Assembly (NCBI RefSeq): GCF_014651055.1
Contig: NZ_BMWD01000003.1
Span: forward strand, 325,544-389,543
DNA length: 64,000 nt
From: Streptomyces fructofermentans
GTDB taxonomy: Bacteria > Actinomycetota > Actinomycetes > Streptomycetales > Streptomycetaceae
Direction: 5' to 3'
The notes under the pieces were generated by a model. That model was given only the letters and a program-made list of their open reading frames with translations, had not been told where the DNA came from and did not search any database. Shown here piece by piece: positions 24,540-32,163 of the stretch. Within the stretch, counting starts at the first letter, position 1, and every line of letters starts with the position of its first letter. The position numbers and the translations under genes are program-made.

Positions 24540-25623
24540 GCCGCCGCCACCGCGCGAGGGCCCGTTCGACGGCCGGCAGCGACGGCACCGCGCCGAGGCC
24601 GAGCGGTCGCGAAGCGGTCTCCAGCGCCCCGCGGACCGCGGCCGCCGCACCGGGGAGCGCCCGGCGGCCCGGCTCGGCCGGCAGGGACTGGGCCGCGCGG
24701 ATCACGTCCGGGTAGACGGACTGCGCCCGCTCGAAGTCGAGGTGGACCCGCAGGTCCTCGGCCGCCCCGGCGACGGCGTCGGGGCCGGTGCGCCGCAGCG
24801 CGCGGTGCCAGGCGCCGACGACCCGGTCCCACCGGCCCTCGGGGTATCGCGTCCGCACCAGGTGGACGGCGAGGTCGTGCAGCGGATCCCCGTACGAGGC
24901 GAGCTCCCAGTCGACGCACACCAGCGCGGGGGAGCCCGAGCGCGTGACGATCACGTTGTCCCGGTGCAGGTCCGCGTGGAGCAGCCCGAACGGGCGGCGG
25001 GTCATGGCGGGCAGGCGGTCGGCGAAGCGGACCATCGCGTCCTCGGGAACACCCAGCTCCTCGAAGAGCGCCCCGAACGCGGCCCAGTTGGGCTCCCGCA
25101 CCTGGCGGTCGGCACGGACCGCGAGCGTGTGCAGGAACCCCCGGCTGTCCGTGTCGTCGGCGGGCCAGTCGGGCGGCAGTGCCGGCAGCGCCTCCCGGGG
25201 AACCCGGGCCGTTCGCGCCATCAGCGCGACCAGCTCCTCGACGAAGGGCTGGGCCACGGCCGTCCCGTCCGGGCACACCGCGGAGAGGGGCACTCCTTCG
25301 ACGTAGCTGTGGACGGACGTCCCGCCGCTGCTCGCGAGACACCGGGGCGCGTGTCGCGGCAGGCACCCTGCCACGGCGTCCAGTATCTCGGCCTCGTGCT
25401 GCCAGGTGCGGATGACCACGGGCACCACGTCCGGTCGTCGGATGCGTACCGTCACGTACTCCCCGGCCCCGCAGCCCAGACGCCGGGCCGACTCCTCGTC
25501 CGGCACCAGGAAGAAGTTCTGGTTGTGATGCCCCCGGCCCCCGGCTCCCCCGCACGCCGCCAGCCGGGCCAGCCCGTCGCAGAGGTCCCGGAGACTGCCG
25601 GTGTCATCCCGGCCCCGTCGCAC
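24412..25623 (-). CDS. APH-family phosphotransferase, kinase A
   Basis: I chose the GTG at 25623 (GGGAG 6 nt upstream), which overlaps the end of kinase B by 20 bp. The 403-residue protein has an N-lobe starting GHHNQNFFLV, the catalytic loop LLHADLHRDNVIV and the metal-binding VCVDWELASYGDPLHDL, all intact as in aminoglycoside/choline/homoserine-type small-molecule kinases. It is paralogous to kinase B along most of its length. The last 35 residues are a Pro-rich tail read through the antisense of the neighbouring dehydrogenase, beyond where kinase B ends. The substrate is unknown; drug resistance should not be assumed. Confidence 0.8.
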   Translation of the reverse strand: MRRGRDDTGSLRDLCDGLARLAACGGAGGRGHHNQNFFLVPDEESARRLGCGAGEYVTVRIRRPDVVPVVIRTWQHEAEILDAVAGCLPRHAPRCLASSGGTSVHSYVEGVPLSAVCPDGTAVAQPFVEELVALMARTARVPREALPALPPDWPADDTDSRGFLHTLAVRADRQVREPNWAAFGALFEELGVPEDAMVRFADRLPAMTRRPFGLLHADLHRDNVIVTRSGSPALVCVDWELASYGDPLHDLAVHLVRTRYPEGRWDRVVGAWHRALRRTGPDAVAGAAEDLRVHLDFERAQSVYPDVIRAAQSLPAEPGRRALPGAAAAVRGALETASRPLGLGAVPSLPAVERALARWRRLTPSAAPSPPVAAPPPPHGPGPRPPGGTPRPRPAGGRPSPPP

Positions 25624-26719
25624 CGCCCGCTCCCACCGGATCCGTCCTCGTACGCCGCCACCAGCGCAGCACCGCCGCCTCGATCTCGAGAGGTCCGGGC
25701 GGATCGGCCAGGCCGAGGGGCCCCGCTGCCGCGCGGAGCACGTCCCACACCTTCCAGGTGACCGCCCGGAGCCGGCGGCGGTCCAGCCGCCGTCCGGCCG
25801 GCAGGGACTGCGTCCCGCGGATGACATCGGTGAACAGGGACTGCGCCCGCTTGTAGGCGAGCAGCTTGGGCAGGTCCTCCCGCCAGCCCTCGGAGCTGCC
25901 CTCGCGCACGGCGTCGACGGTCCCTCGCCAGCGCTCGATCAGCGACCGCTCCTGGTTCTCCGGGTAGCGCATCAGGTACAGGTGCGTGGCGAGGTCGTAC
26001 AACGGATCGCCGAACATCGCCAGTTCCCAGTCGATGACCCAGAGTTTCCGCTTCTCATCGATGATGAGGTTCTCTCGATGGAGGTCGGCGTGGAGAAGGC
26101 AGAACGGCCTCTCCCGCAGACCGGCGACATGCTTCCTGAGGTACTGGAAGCAATCCGGTTCGATACGGAGGTCGGCGAAAAGCCTGCCGTAGTCGGCCGA
26201 ATTTGCCTCGTAGACCTTTTCCTCGGTGAAACAGACGAGGCGTTCCAGGAACCCCGCGCTGTCCCCCTCCATCGCGCGGTCCTTGTGCTCGCATTTCCGC
26301 TCCACGTGGACCTGGCCGGAGGTGATGCCCGCCAGCGCCCGGAAGACGTCGAGGATCTGCCCGAGCACCTCGTCCGGTACGGCCCCACCGGAGGGGTGGA
26401 GTTCACCCAGCGTCGCGCCCTCGACAAAGCGCTGCAGTTCGACACCACCCAGTCGAGCGACCTCGGGAATGACGTCCATGCGCGACTGCAGTTCGCCCAG
26501 CAGCAGTTCCTCGGCCTTGAAGCAGCGCCGGTCGAAATGGAGGAGCCTGTCGCGCGGCTCCCTGATCTTCCACCGTCCCTGCAGTTCGGCCCCGGCTTCC
26601 GGCGACACCGGGAAGACGTACGTCTCATGGTGGTACCCGCAAAGGGGCCCTTCGACCGCGTCCGGATCAACGCTGAGAGCGTCGGCACGACGCCGGGTCG
26701 TAGGCGATACGCGTGACAT
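25604..26719 (-). CDS. APH-family phosphotransferase, kinase B
   Basis: This 371-residue paralog of kinase A has an N-lobe starting GYHHETYVFPV (28-38), the catalytic HADLHREN at 210-217 with Asp212, and the Mg-binding DWELAMFGDPLYDL from Asp230. The C-terminal region (LLAYKRAQSLFTDVIRGTQSLPAG) is shared with kinase A, so they arose by tandem duplication. Base composition in 26030-26250 is visibly less GC-rich than the surroundings, a hint of foreign origin. With the HAD phosphatase just upstream it suggests a phosphorylation/dephosphorylation pair on an unknown metabolite. Confidence 0.82.
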   Translation of the reverse strand: MSRVSPTTRRRADALSVDPDAVEGPLCGYHHETYVFPVSPEAGAELQGRWKIREPRDRLLHFDRRCFKAEELLLGELQSRMDVIPEVARLGGVELQRFVEGATLGELHPSGGAVPDEVLGQILDVFRALAGITSGQVHVERKCEHKDRAMEGDSAGFLERLVCFTEEKVYEANSADYGRLFADLRIEPDCFQYLRKHVAGLRERPFCLLHADLHRENLIIDEKRKLWVIDWELAMFGDPLYDLATHLYLMRYPENQERSLIERWRGTVDAVREGSSEGWREDLPKLLAYKRAQSLFTDVIRGTQSLPAGRRLDRRRLRAVTWKVWDVLRAAAGPLGLADPPGPLEIEAAVLRWWRRTRTDPVGAGGATGPG

Positions 26720-26995
26720 TGCCCCGTTCTTTCTGGGACCAGCCGATAGAAGGTGGGGGCACGCTATACCCGCGGTGAGTCGTAGCGTGTCAGAACCGTT
26801 TCATCCAGTCGCACCGTCGGGACGCACGGATGCCCGTCCGCCCGAGACACTCGGTGCGTCGTCGCACAATAGCGGCGAAGCCGCGCCCCACGGTGACATA
26901 GCGGACGCACCCGCAACGAAATACGCATTTGGCAAAGGAGTTCGACCGCCCGGGCCGGCCGGTCGGGCTTCCTGCCGGCGAATTCCCGACCGGCC

Positions 26996-27730
26996 TCAGA
27001 CCGCGCGGACGACTCCGAGAACCGGTTCGAGCGAATTCACCACGCACTCGGCCCCCGCCTCTTTCAGGTGTTTCCCCTTCTCCTCGTTACGCGCGTAGCC
27101 CAGAAAGGGAACACCGGCCCTGCGGGCGGCATCGAGGTCGGTGGGGGTGTCGCCGATCATGAGCGCCTCCTCCCGGGCCGCGCCCATGGAATTCAGGGCC
27201 CGGACGAGGCAGTGCGGATTCGGCTTGAGGTCGTGCAGGTTCTGCGTCCGGCCGTAGATGTTGGGGGCGAAGCATTCGAGGAGGCCGCGGCCCGCCAGGT
27301 AACCGGCGGCGGTGCGCGGCGAGTTGTTGGTCGCGATGGCGAGCCGCGTGCCGACCGCGCTCCAGGTCCGTATCAGGGTGTCCGCGTACGCGGTCGGCCA
27401 GGCGGAGGCGACCGCCTTGAGCTCCTGCTGGGTGAGACGTCCCTCCAGCTCGGCGACCAGGTCGCTGCGCGGATGGCGGCCGTCGACCGCGTACAGGACC
27501 GCCATCGGATCGGGGTGGACGCGCTCCTCCTCGGTCAGCAGGCCGCGCAGGCCCTGCCGCCCCAGCCAGTCCACCAGTTCCTTCGCCACGGTCTCCGCCG
27601 AATGCCCCGCGAACAGCCGGCAGATCGGCCCGTCGAAGTCGAAGAGCACGAACCGCGCCCCCGTGATCAGTCTCCGCAGCAGCTCGGTCTCTTCTGTCGC
27701 GCGTTCGTTCTGCGTCGTATCAGGAGTCAC
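26996..27730 (-). CDS. HAD-family phosphatase
   Basis: The 244-residue protein has all four HAD motifs: FDFDGPICRLF (about 29-39) with the nucleophile and acid/base Asp, IATNNS for motif II, LKPNP with the lysine, and MIGDTPTDLDAA for motif IV. The helical cap after motif I puts it with subfamily I, phosphoglycolate-phosphatase-like enzymes that act on small phosphorylated metabolites. Its GTG overlaps the TAG of the GntR gene by one base, so it is co-translated with that regulator. Confidence 0.87.
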   Translation of the reverse strand: MTPDTTQNERATEETELLRRLITGARFVLFDFDGPICRLFAGHSAETVAKELVDWLGRQGLRGLLTEEERVHPDPMAVLYAVDGRHPRSDLVAELEGRLTQQELKAVASAWPTAYADTLIRTWSAVGTRLAIATNNSPRTAAGYLAGRGLLECFAPNIYGRTQNLHDLKPNPHCLVRALNSMGAAREEALMIGDTPTDLDAARRAGVPFLGYARNEEKGKHLKEAGAECVVNSLEPVLGVVRAV

Positions 27731-28605
27731 TAGGAGAGTGTCAGGTCAGTGGTGATGGTTTCCCAGAGGGCGTCGAACCACTTCTGGGACTGCTCGACGA
27801 ACGCGGCGTCGCGCTGGCCCGCCCGGTGCTCGAAGGAGAACAGCAGCGACTTGGAGCCCAGCGCGTCGTACATGTCGAGCTTTCCGCCGTCCCCGGTCTC
27901 CTCGCGCCTGGTGATCATGTAGTACGCGATCAGGGCCTCGGCCCCGTTGAGCAGATAGAGCTTGACGGGCGGCGTGAACGGCAGGGCCCTGAACGTGACG
28001 CGGACGTCGATGCCGTGCGAGGAGCGCAGCGCACGGAGGTTGTGGCGCAGCACGTGACCCTGCGCGTTGCGCTGCTCCAGCCAGCGCTTGTGCACCGGGT
28101 CGTCGTCGCCCTCCTGGACCTCGACGGAGATCGGGAACGCCAGGGCGATGTCCCGCGACGGCAGGAGGATGCGCACGTCGATCGACTCGGGGCGGATACG
28201 GCCCTCGTGGATCAGGCGGACCGGTTCGGCGAGGGCCAGCATCAGGGTCTCCGCCGTGAGGCAGGCCGCGTCGATCCGGACGTGCCGCGCGGCGAAGGCC
28301 TCGGCCAGCCGCGGCGCGAGCCCCACCATCGTCGGCTGGGGCTCCTCGCGCGCGGGCGCGACCTCCGCGATCCGCGGCGGGCTGCCCTTGCTGACGTTGC
28401 TGAGCAACCCGTCGTCCTGGAGCGCCCGCAGGGCCTGGCGGACCGTGCCCCGCTCCACTCCGAACTCCTCGGCGAGTTCGGCCTGGGTGGGCAGGCGGTC
28501 GCCTGCGCGCAGTTCACCCACGCGGATGCGGTCCCGCAGGATGTCGGCGATCTCCTGGGGCGAGAGCCTTCTGCTGCCGTTCACTGCCACGTTCTCCTGG
28601 GTCAC
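27730..28605 (-). CDS. GntR-type winged-helix regulator with unassigned sensor domain, copy 1
   Basis: The first 75 residues form a GntR wHTH (IADILRDRIRVGELRAGDRL, then ELAEEFGVERGTVRQALRAL). The remaining 210 residues (RIDAACLTAETLMLAL, VDVRILLPSRDIALAFP, RWLEQRNAQG, ALPFTPPVKLYLLNGAEAL) are neither FCD nor UTRA; the strand pattern with ILLPSRD slightly recalls the inactive PLD/HKD fold, which is only a guess. I use the GTG at 28605; a TTG two codons upstream is possible. It is co-transcribed with the HAD gene, is divergent from a small membrane protein gene, and is paralogous to copy 2. Confidence 0.82.
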   Translation of the reverse strand: MTQENVAVNGSRRLSPQEIADILRDRIRVGELRAGDRLPTQAELAEEFGVERGTVRQALRALQDDGLLSNVSKGSPPRIAEVAPAREEPQPTMVGLAPRLAEAFAARHVRIDAACLTAETLMLALAEPVRLIHEGRIRPESIDVRILLPSRDIALAFPISVEVQEGDDDPVHKRWLEQRNAQGHVLRHNLRALRSSHGIDVRVTFRALPFTPPVKLYLLNGAEALIAYYMITRREETGDGGKLDMYDALGSKSLLFSFEHRAGQRDAAFVEQSQKWFDALWETITTDLTLS

Positions 28606-28616
28606 GACCAAACGCT

Positions 28617-28645
28617 ACAACTTCGCCCCATCTATGGGGAGTTGT
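28617..28645. promoter_or_regulatory. Palindromic operator 1 of the first GntR cassette
   Basis: ACAACT and AGTTGT flank a 17-bp centre containing CCCCAT/ATGGGG, for a total of 29 bp. The same 29-bp layout occurs in the second cassette at 30105-30133. It lies 12-40 nt upstream of the GntR start codon, where it would cover the promoter. Confidence 0.65.
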
Positions 28646-28692
28646 TTGAAAGTTGTTTATGACTAGGTACCAACTGGGGATAACTTAAGCAT

Positions 28693-28707
28693 AGTTGGTT
28701 GCCAACT
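28693..28707. promoter_or_regulatory. Palindrome 2 of the first GntR cassette
   Basis: AGTTGG-TTG-CCAACT is preceded by GATAACTT at a 6-nt distance. The identical arrangement is found in the second cassette, 1.5 kb away. It lies on the side of the small membrane protein gene and shares the AGTTG half-site with operator 1. Confidence 0.6.
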
Positions 28708-28844
28708 TCACGAAGATGGCGGAAGTTTTGCTTCCTCTCGCGAGCAGTTGGCAGTTGGGAAGGCTCCGCGCCTCTCCAGGCCCGCCACGCACCGCCCGCA
28801 CCTCCCGCTCCTGCCGCCCCGCACGACCGAAGGAGGATCCACCC

Positions 28845-29033
28845 ATGCCCGCCATAGCCTTCCTGTCCGCCGTCTTCGTCATCGGCTTCGAGCAGTTCGT
28901 CGAGTGGCGGTACGGGCCCAGCGGCATCGTCGGCCTGCTGCTGCTCAGCATCGGGATCAAGGCGAAGAACCCCACGTGCAGCTCGATAGGTGCCGTCGTG
29001 CTCGCCCTGATGTTCGCCGGCCCGGCCCTGTGA
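28845..29033 (+). CDS. Small two-helix membrane protein, copy 1 (62 aa)
   Basis: The ATG is preceded by AAGGAGG 8 nt upstream. The protein has two hydrophobic helices (about 3-18 and 28-58) broken by a short polar stretch. It aligns with the 61-residue protein at 30304 through IGFEQ, then G-I near residue 26, then IGIKAKN matching VGIKARN, and a final GAVVLALM/GAVILVML. It is divergent from GntR copy 1. I do not recognise the family; a membrane effector or sensor peptide under GntR control is inference from the duplicated arrangement. Confidence 0.75.
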   Translation: MPAIAFLSAVFVIGFEQFVEWRYGPSGIVGLLLLSIGIKAKNPTCSSIGAVVLALMFAGPAL

Positions 29034-29187
29034 CCCGCGGAGCCCGTGCGGTCCGTACGGCCCGCAGGGCCCGCGGGACCTGCGAGGACGCCGCCGACGA
29101 TCCGGTGCAGGTCCGGGAGGCCCGTCGCACCTGCCTGACCTGCCGGAACTGTCCGACCCTTGAGACCCCCCGGACCCGTGGGAGACC

Positions 29188-30093
29188 TCAGCCCGTGAGC
29201 ACCAGCTCCGAGCTGATGGTCTCCCACAGTGCGTTGAACCACAGGTGCGACTGCTCCACGAACGTCGTGTCCCTCAGCCCGTCCCCGTGCTCGAACGGGA
29301 AGAGCGTGGACTGCGTCCCCTCCGCGTCGTACATCTCCAGGTACTCGTGGTCGATCTCCTCGCTGCGCCGGGCCAGCGTGTAGTAGGCGAAGAGCGCCTC
29401 GGACCCGTTGAGCAGGTAGAGCTTCACCGGCGGGGTGAACGGCAGCGCCCGGAACTCGATGTGCACGTCCACGTCGTGGGTGGCTCGCAGCGCCCGCAGG
29501 TTGTGCTTGAGCACCCGGCCCTGGGCGTTGCGCTGCTCGAGCCAGCGGCGCCGCAGGCGGACGCCGTCGTCGGCGGCGTCCACGGGGGCCGGGAACGCGA
29601 GGTCGATGTCGCGGGACGGCAGCAGGATGCGGACGTCGACCCTGGCTGGTTTCATTCGCCCCTCGTGGATGAGACGCAGCGGCTCCCCCAGTGCGAGGGT
29701 CAGGGAGACCGCCGTCAGGCACAGGGCGTCGATCTCCACGTGAGGGGCCCCGAAGGCCGCCGTGACGCGGGACGCGAGCGCCACCATGGTGGGCTGCGGC
29801 GCGGCTCCGGGGCCGGTCAGGGCACGCCCCACGTCCTGGGCCACCGTCGCGGGGCTCCCCTTGGACACGTTGGACAGCAGCTGCTCCGTCTGGAGGATGC
29901 GCAACGCCTGGCGCACGGCCCCCCGCTCGACGCCGAACTCGTCGGCCAACTTGGCCTGTGTGGGCATGCGCTGTCCAGGCCGCAGCTCTCCGGACCTGAT
30001 CCGGCTGCGCAGCTCGTCGGCGACCTCGCGGTGTGACCTCTGTGGCCGCTGTGACCTCTTCCGCCCATTGACGGCGACGTGTTCCGGGTCCAC
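29188..30093 (-). CDS. GntR-type winged-helix regulator with unassigned sensor domain, copy 2
   Basis: The 301-residue paralog of copy 1 is alignable from end to end: wHTH (VADELRSRIRSGELRPGQRM, LADEFGVERGAVRQALRIL) and the same C-terminal domain (HVEIDALCLTAVSLTLALGE, VDVRILLPSRDIDLAFP, RWLEQRNAQGRVLKHN, RALPFTPPVKLYLLNGSEAL). An extra SQRPQRSH insertion sits before the wHTH. I use the GTG at 30093; a TTG lies two codons upstream as in copy 1. No HAD gene follows this copy, so it seems to be the reduced version of the cassette. Confidence 0.82.
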   Translation of the reverse strand: MDPEHVAVNGRKRSQRPQRSHREVADELRSRIRSGELRPGQRMPTQAKLADEFGVERGAVRQALRILQTEQLLSNVSKGSPATVAQDVGRALTGPGAAPQPTMVALASRVTAAFGAPHVEIDALCLTAVSLTLALGEPLRLIHEGRMKPARVDVRILLPSRDIDLAFPAPVDAADDGVRLRRRWLEQRNAQGRVLKHNLRALRATHDVDVHIEFRALPFTPPVKLYLLNGSEALFAYYTLARRSEEIDHEYLEMYDAEGTQSTLFPFEHGDGLRDTTFVEQSHLWFNALWETISSELVLTG

Positions 30094-30104
30094 AACCAAA
30101 CACT

Positions 30105-30133
30105 ACAACTTCCCGCCATCTTTGGGCAGTTGT
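30105..30133. promoter_or_regulatory. Palindromic operator 1 of the second GntR cassette
   Basis: ACAACT and AGTTGT flank a 17-bp centre, the same 29-bp span as in the first cassette, 12-40 nt upstream of the GntR start. Flanking sequence (CCAAAC-CTACAACTTC) is also conserved. Confidence 0.65.
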
Positions 30134-30179
30134 CGAGAAGGTGGTTATGAGACGTGTCCAAGCGGAGATAACTTCAATG

Positions 30180-30196
30180 AAGTTGGTCGCCAACTT
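30180..30196. promoter_or_regulatory. Palindrome 2 of the second GntR cassette
   Basis: AAGTTGG-TCG-CCAACTT is a perfect 7-bp inverted repeat. GATAACTT again precedes the AGTTGG arm by exactly 6 nt, as in the first cassette. Confidence 0.62.
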
Positions 30197-30303
30197 GGGC
30201 AACATGGTCAAGCTTCCCAGGGGTTGGCTGCCAGAGACGTCACGTCCGACCAGGTGGCCGGTCCCAACGGGGGTCCGCCTCCCCGTCCCGAAGGAGGGAC
30301 CGC

Positions 30304-30489
30304 ATGCCGCTCATCGCCCTCGCCGTCGCCGCCCTCGTCATCGGCTTCGAGCAGCTTCTCCAGCTGAAGTTCGGAGCGATGGGGATCATCGCCTTCGTCG
30401 CCCTGACCGTCGGCATCAAGGCCAGGAACACCATGATCGGCGGGATCGGAGCCGTGATCCTCGTCATGCTGCTCGCCCAGTCGGGCTGA
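30304..30489 (+). CDS. Small two-helix membrane protein, copy 2 (61 aa)
   Basis: The ATG follows GAAGGAGGG. Two hydrophobic helices (about 2-16 and 25-58) flank a short polar segment, and it shares IGFEQ and GIKA(R/K)N with the copy at 28845. It is divergent from GntR copy 2 and followed by strong hairpins, so it forms a one-gene transcript. Confidence 0.75.
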   Translation: MPLIALAVAALVIGFEQLLQLKFGAMGIIAFVALTVGIKARNTMIGGIGAVILVMLLAQSG

Positions 30490-30506
30490 ACCACACCCCC
30501 GAGTCC

Positions 30507-30578
30507 GACTGCCGGCGCCCCGTCGTCCGGCAGTCCGGCTGACCGGGCTCCCTTCCGGAGGGGAGCCGGGAGCCCGGT
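30507..30578 (+). terminator. Double hairpin after the second small membrane gene
   Basis: A 9-bp stem (GACTGCCGG/CCGGCAGTC, 30507-30535) is followed by an 11-bp stem (ACCGGGCTCCC/GGGAGCCCGGT, 30542-30578). They lie just after the stop at 30489 and should end that transcript. The rest of the spacer up to 30787 shows no gene. Confidence 0.7.
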
Positions 30579-30787
30579 CGGTCAGCACCACGCGGACCGG
30601 ATCGATCGTTCGTCCGGCCCGTGCAGCGGCACCCACAACTGAATCGCTACGGATCAGCAGTCCGCGGACCGGCCCACCCGGCAGACACACCGGTCCGCGC
30701 ACACCGGACACCGACCCACCGGGACACCGGGGCCCGGGGTCGCCCACCCGAAGGGAGACGAGCAGAACGGCCCGGCGGCACCCGCCG

Positions 30788-32044
30788 TCAGAAGATGTCC
30801 GGGCACCAGGGACGCCGGGACGTGCGCAGCAGGGCGTCGGCGGCAGAGCCGGCGCCCGCTCGTTCCTCCCGCACCCGGCCCAGCGCCGCGAGCCGCACCG
30901 CGGACTCGTCGCCCAGCCACAGGGACCCCAACTCGCCCATGTCCATGGTGAGTGCGGCGCTCTCCGTGGTCGGGGTGCAGGTGGCCCCCTGCGGGGACGC
31001 GTCGAGCCGGTACCGCCCGCCGCACAGCCCGGCCGGGTCGACGAGTTCCAGCACGAGCGAGCCCGTACCCGTGTACGTCCGCGCCTCGAGCGCCGCCACG
31101 ACGTCCAGGACCCGTACCCACAGCCAGTCCGCCTGCGTGGTGATGCGGGCCGCCCGCGGATCGGGCAGCAGGTGCGGCACCAGGTCGTCGGGCGCCCGCC
31201 AGCCCGTCCGGACCTTCGTGACCCAGTCGACGGAGCACACGTACCGCCACAGGGCGCGCTCCGCGGCCGGTGTGAGCGCGATCATGTCCTTGACCCTCGC
31301 GGTGTCGTTCGGCTGCTTGGCGTCGCCCCACTGGTCGTCGACGGTGTAGGCGAGCAGCCCCTCCACCTCGCCGCGCGCGTCGCGGTACACGGCGTAGAAC
31401 GGCTCGGTCCAGGAACTGCGGTCCAGCGTCAGCACGCCGGTTCTGACCTGCCACCAGCGCTCGTCGCGGTCGATCGCGCCCGGCAGGGTCCGGCGGAGCC
31501 GCTCGTGCAGCTCCGGCCCCGTCCTGCGTACGTCGTCGCCGTCGACCAGATCGATGCGCCCGCCGTCGTCCGGTCCGGCCCAGCGCCGGTCGAGCCCCGC
31601 CCTCGGCACGTCGATCGTCCACTCGGCGGCGGCCGTCGCCGCGCCGAAGCCGTAACGCCCGTAGATGGGGTACTCCGCCGCGATGAGCGTCGCCACGGTG
31701 TCGCCGCGCTCCTTGGCGGCCGCCAGGTCCTGCGCCATCATCCGCGTGAGGATGCCGCGGCGGCGGTGCGTGGAGGTGACGGTGACGTTCGAGATGGCGT
31801 CGGCCGCCACGGCGGTGCCGCCCACGGCGGTGAGCTGCTGCGGGAACGAACGGAAGGTGCCCACGCAGCGCCCGCCGTCGAACGCCCCCAGCGTGCGGGC
31901 CGGGACGAGGTACGTGCTCCGGTCCGCCACCTCGCTCTCCTTCACGCTGGGCGGTCGCAGGAAACCGGTGTTCAGCGCGCGGATCCACTCCGGGATCTCG
32001 TCCTCGGCGATCGGTCGTACGTCAATGGCGTTGCGGGGGCTCAT
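30788..32044 (-). CDS. Eis-like GNAT N-acetyltransferase
   Basis: The 418-residue protein has the three-part layout of Eis/enhanced-intracellular-survival-type acetyltransferases: an N-terminal GNAT domain with the acetyl-CoA loop [15 protein letters not shown] and [10 protein letters not shown] (about 90-135), a second degenerate GNAT region, and a C-terminal sterol-carrier-like domain ending in a terminal Phe (PWCPDIF); a C-terminal carboxylate is catalytic in Eis. It could acetylate amines, including aminoglycosides. The natural substrate is unknown. Confidence 0.86.
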   Translation of the reverse strand: MSPRNAIDVRPIAEDEIPEWIRALNTGFLRPPSVKESEVADRSTYLVPARTLGAFDGGRCVGTFRSFPQQLTAVGGTAVAADAISNVTVTSTHRRRGILTRMMAQDLAAAKERGDTVATLIAAEYPIYGRYGFGAATAAAEWTIDVPRAGLDRRWAGPDDGGRIDLVDGDDVRRTGPELHERLRRTLPGAIDRDERWWQVRTGVLTLDRSSWTEPFYAVYRDARGEVEGLLAYTVDDQWGDAKQPNDTARVKDMIALTPAAERALWRYVCSVDWVTKVRTGWRAPDDLVPHLLPDPRAARITTQADWLWVRVLDVVAALEARTYTGTGSLVLELVDPAGLCGGRYRLDASPQGATCTPTTESAALTMDMGELGSLWLGDESAVRLAALGRVREERAGAGSAADALLRTSRRPWCPDIF

Positions 32045-32163
32045 GGAGCCACGCTAGGCACTCCGTACGGCGGGTGTCGCCCGGATTTCGCGACCGCTGC
32101 CCGCCCCGCCCCACGACCCCGCACACCACGACCCGGCACCCGTCGCCCGCACCGGCACCCGGT

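Noticed and set aside
28845..30489. Plasmid transfer (Spd/KorSA-like) region for the GntR and small membrane genes
   Set aside because: GntR repressors and small membrane proteins occur on Streptomyces plasmids, but no TraB translocase, replication gene or integrase is present here.
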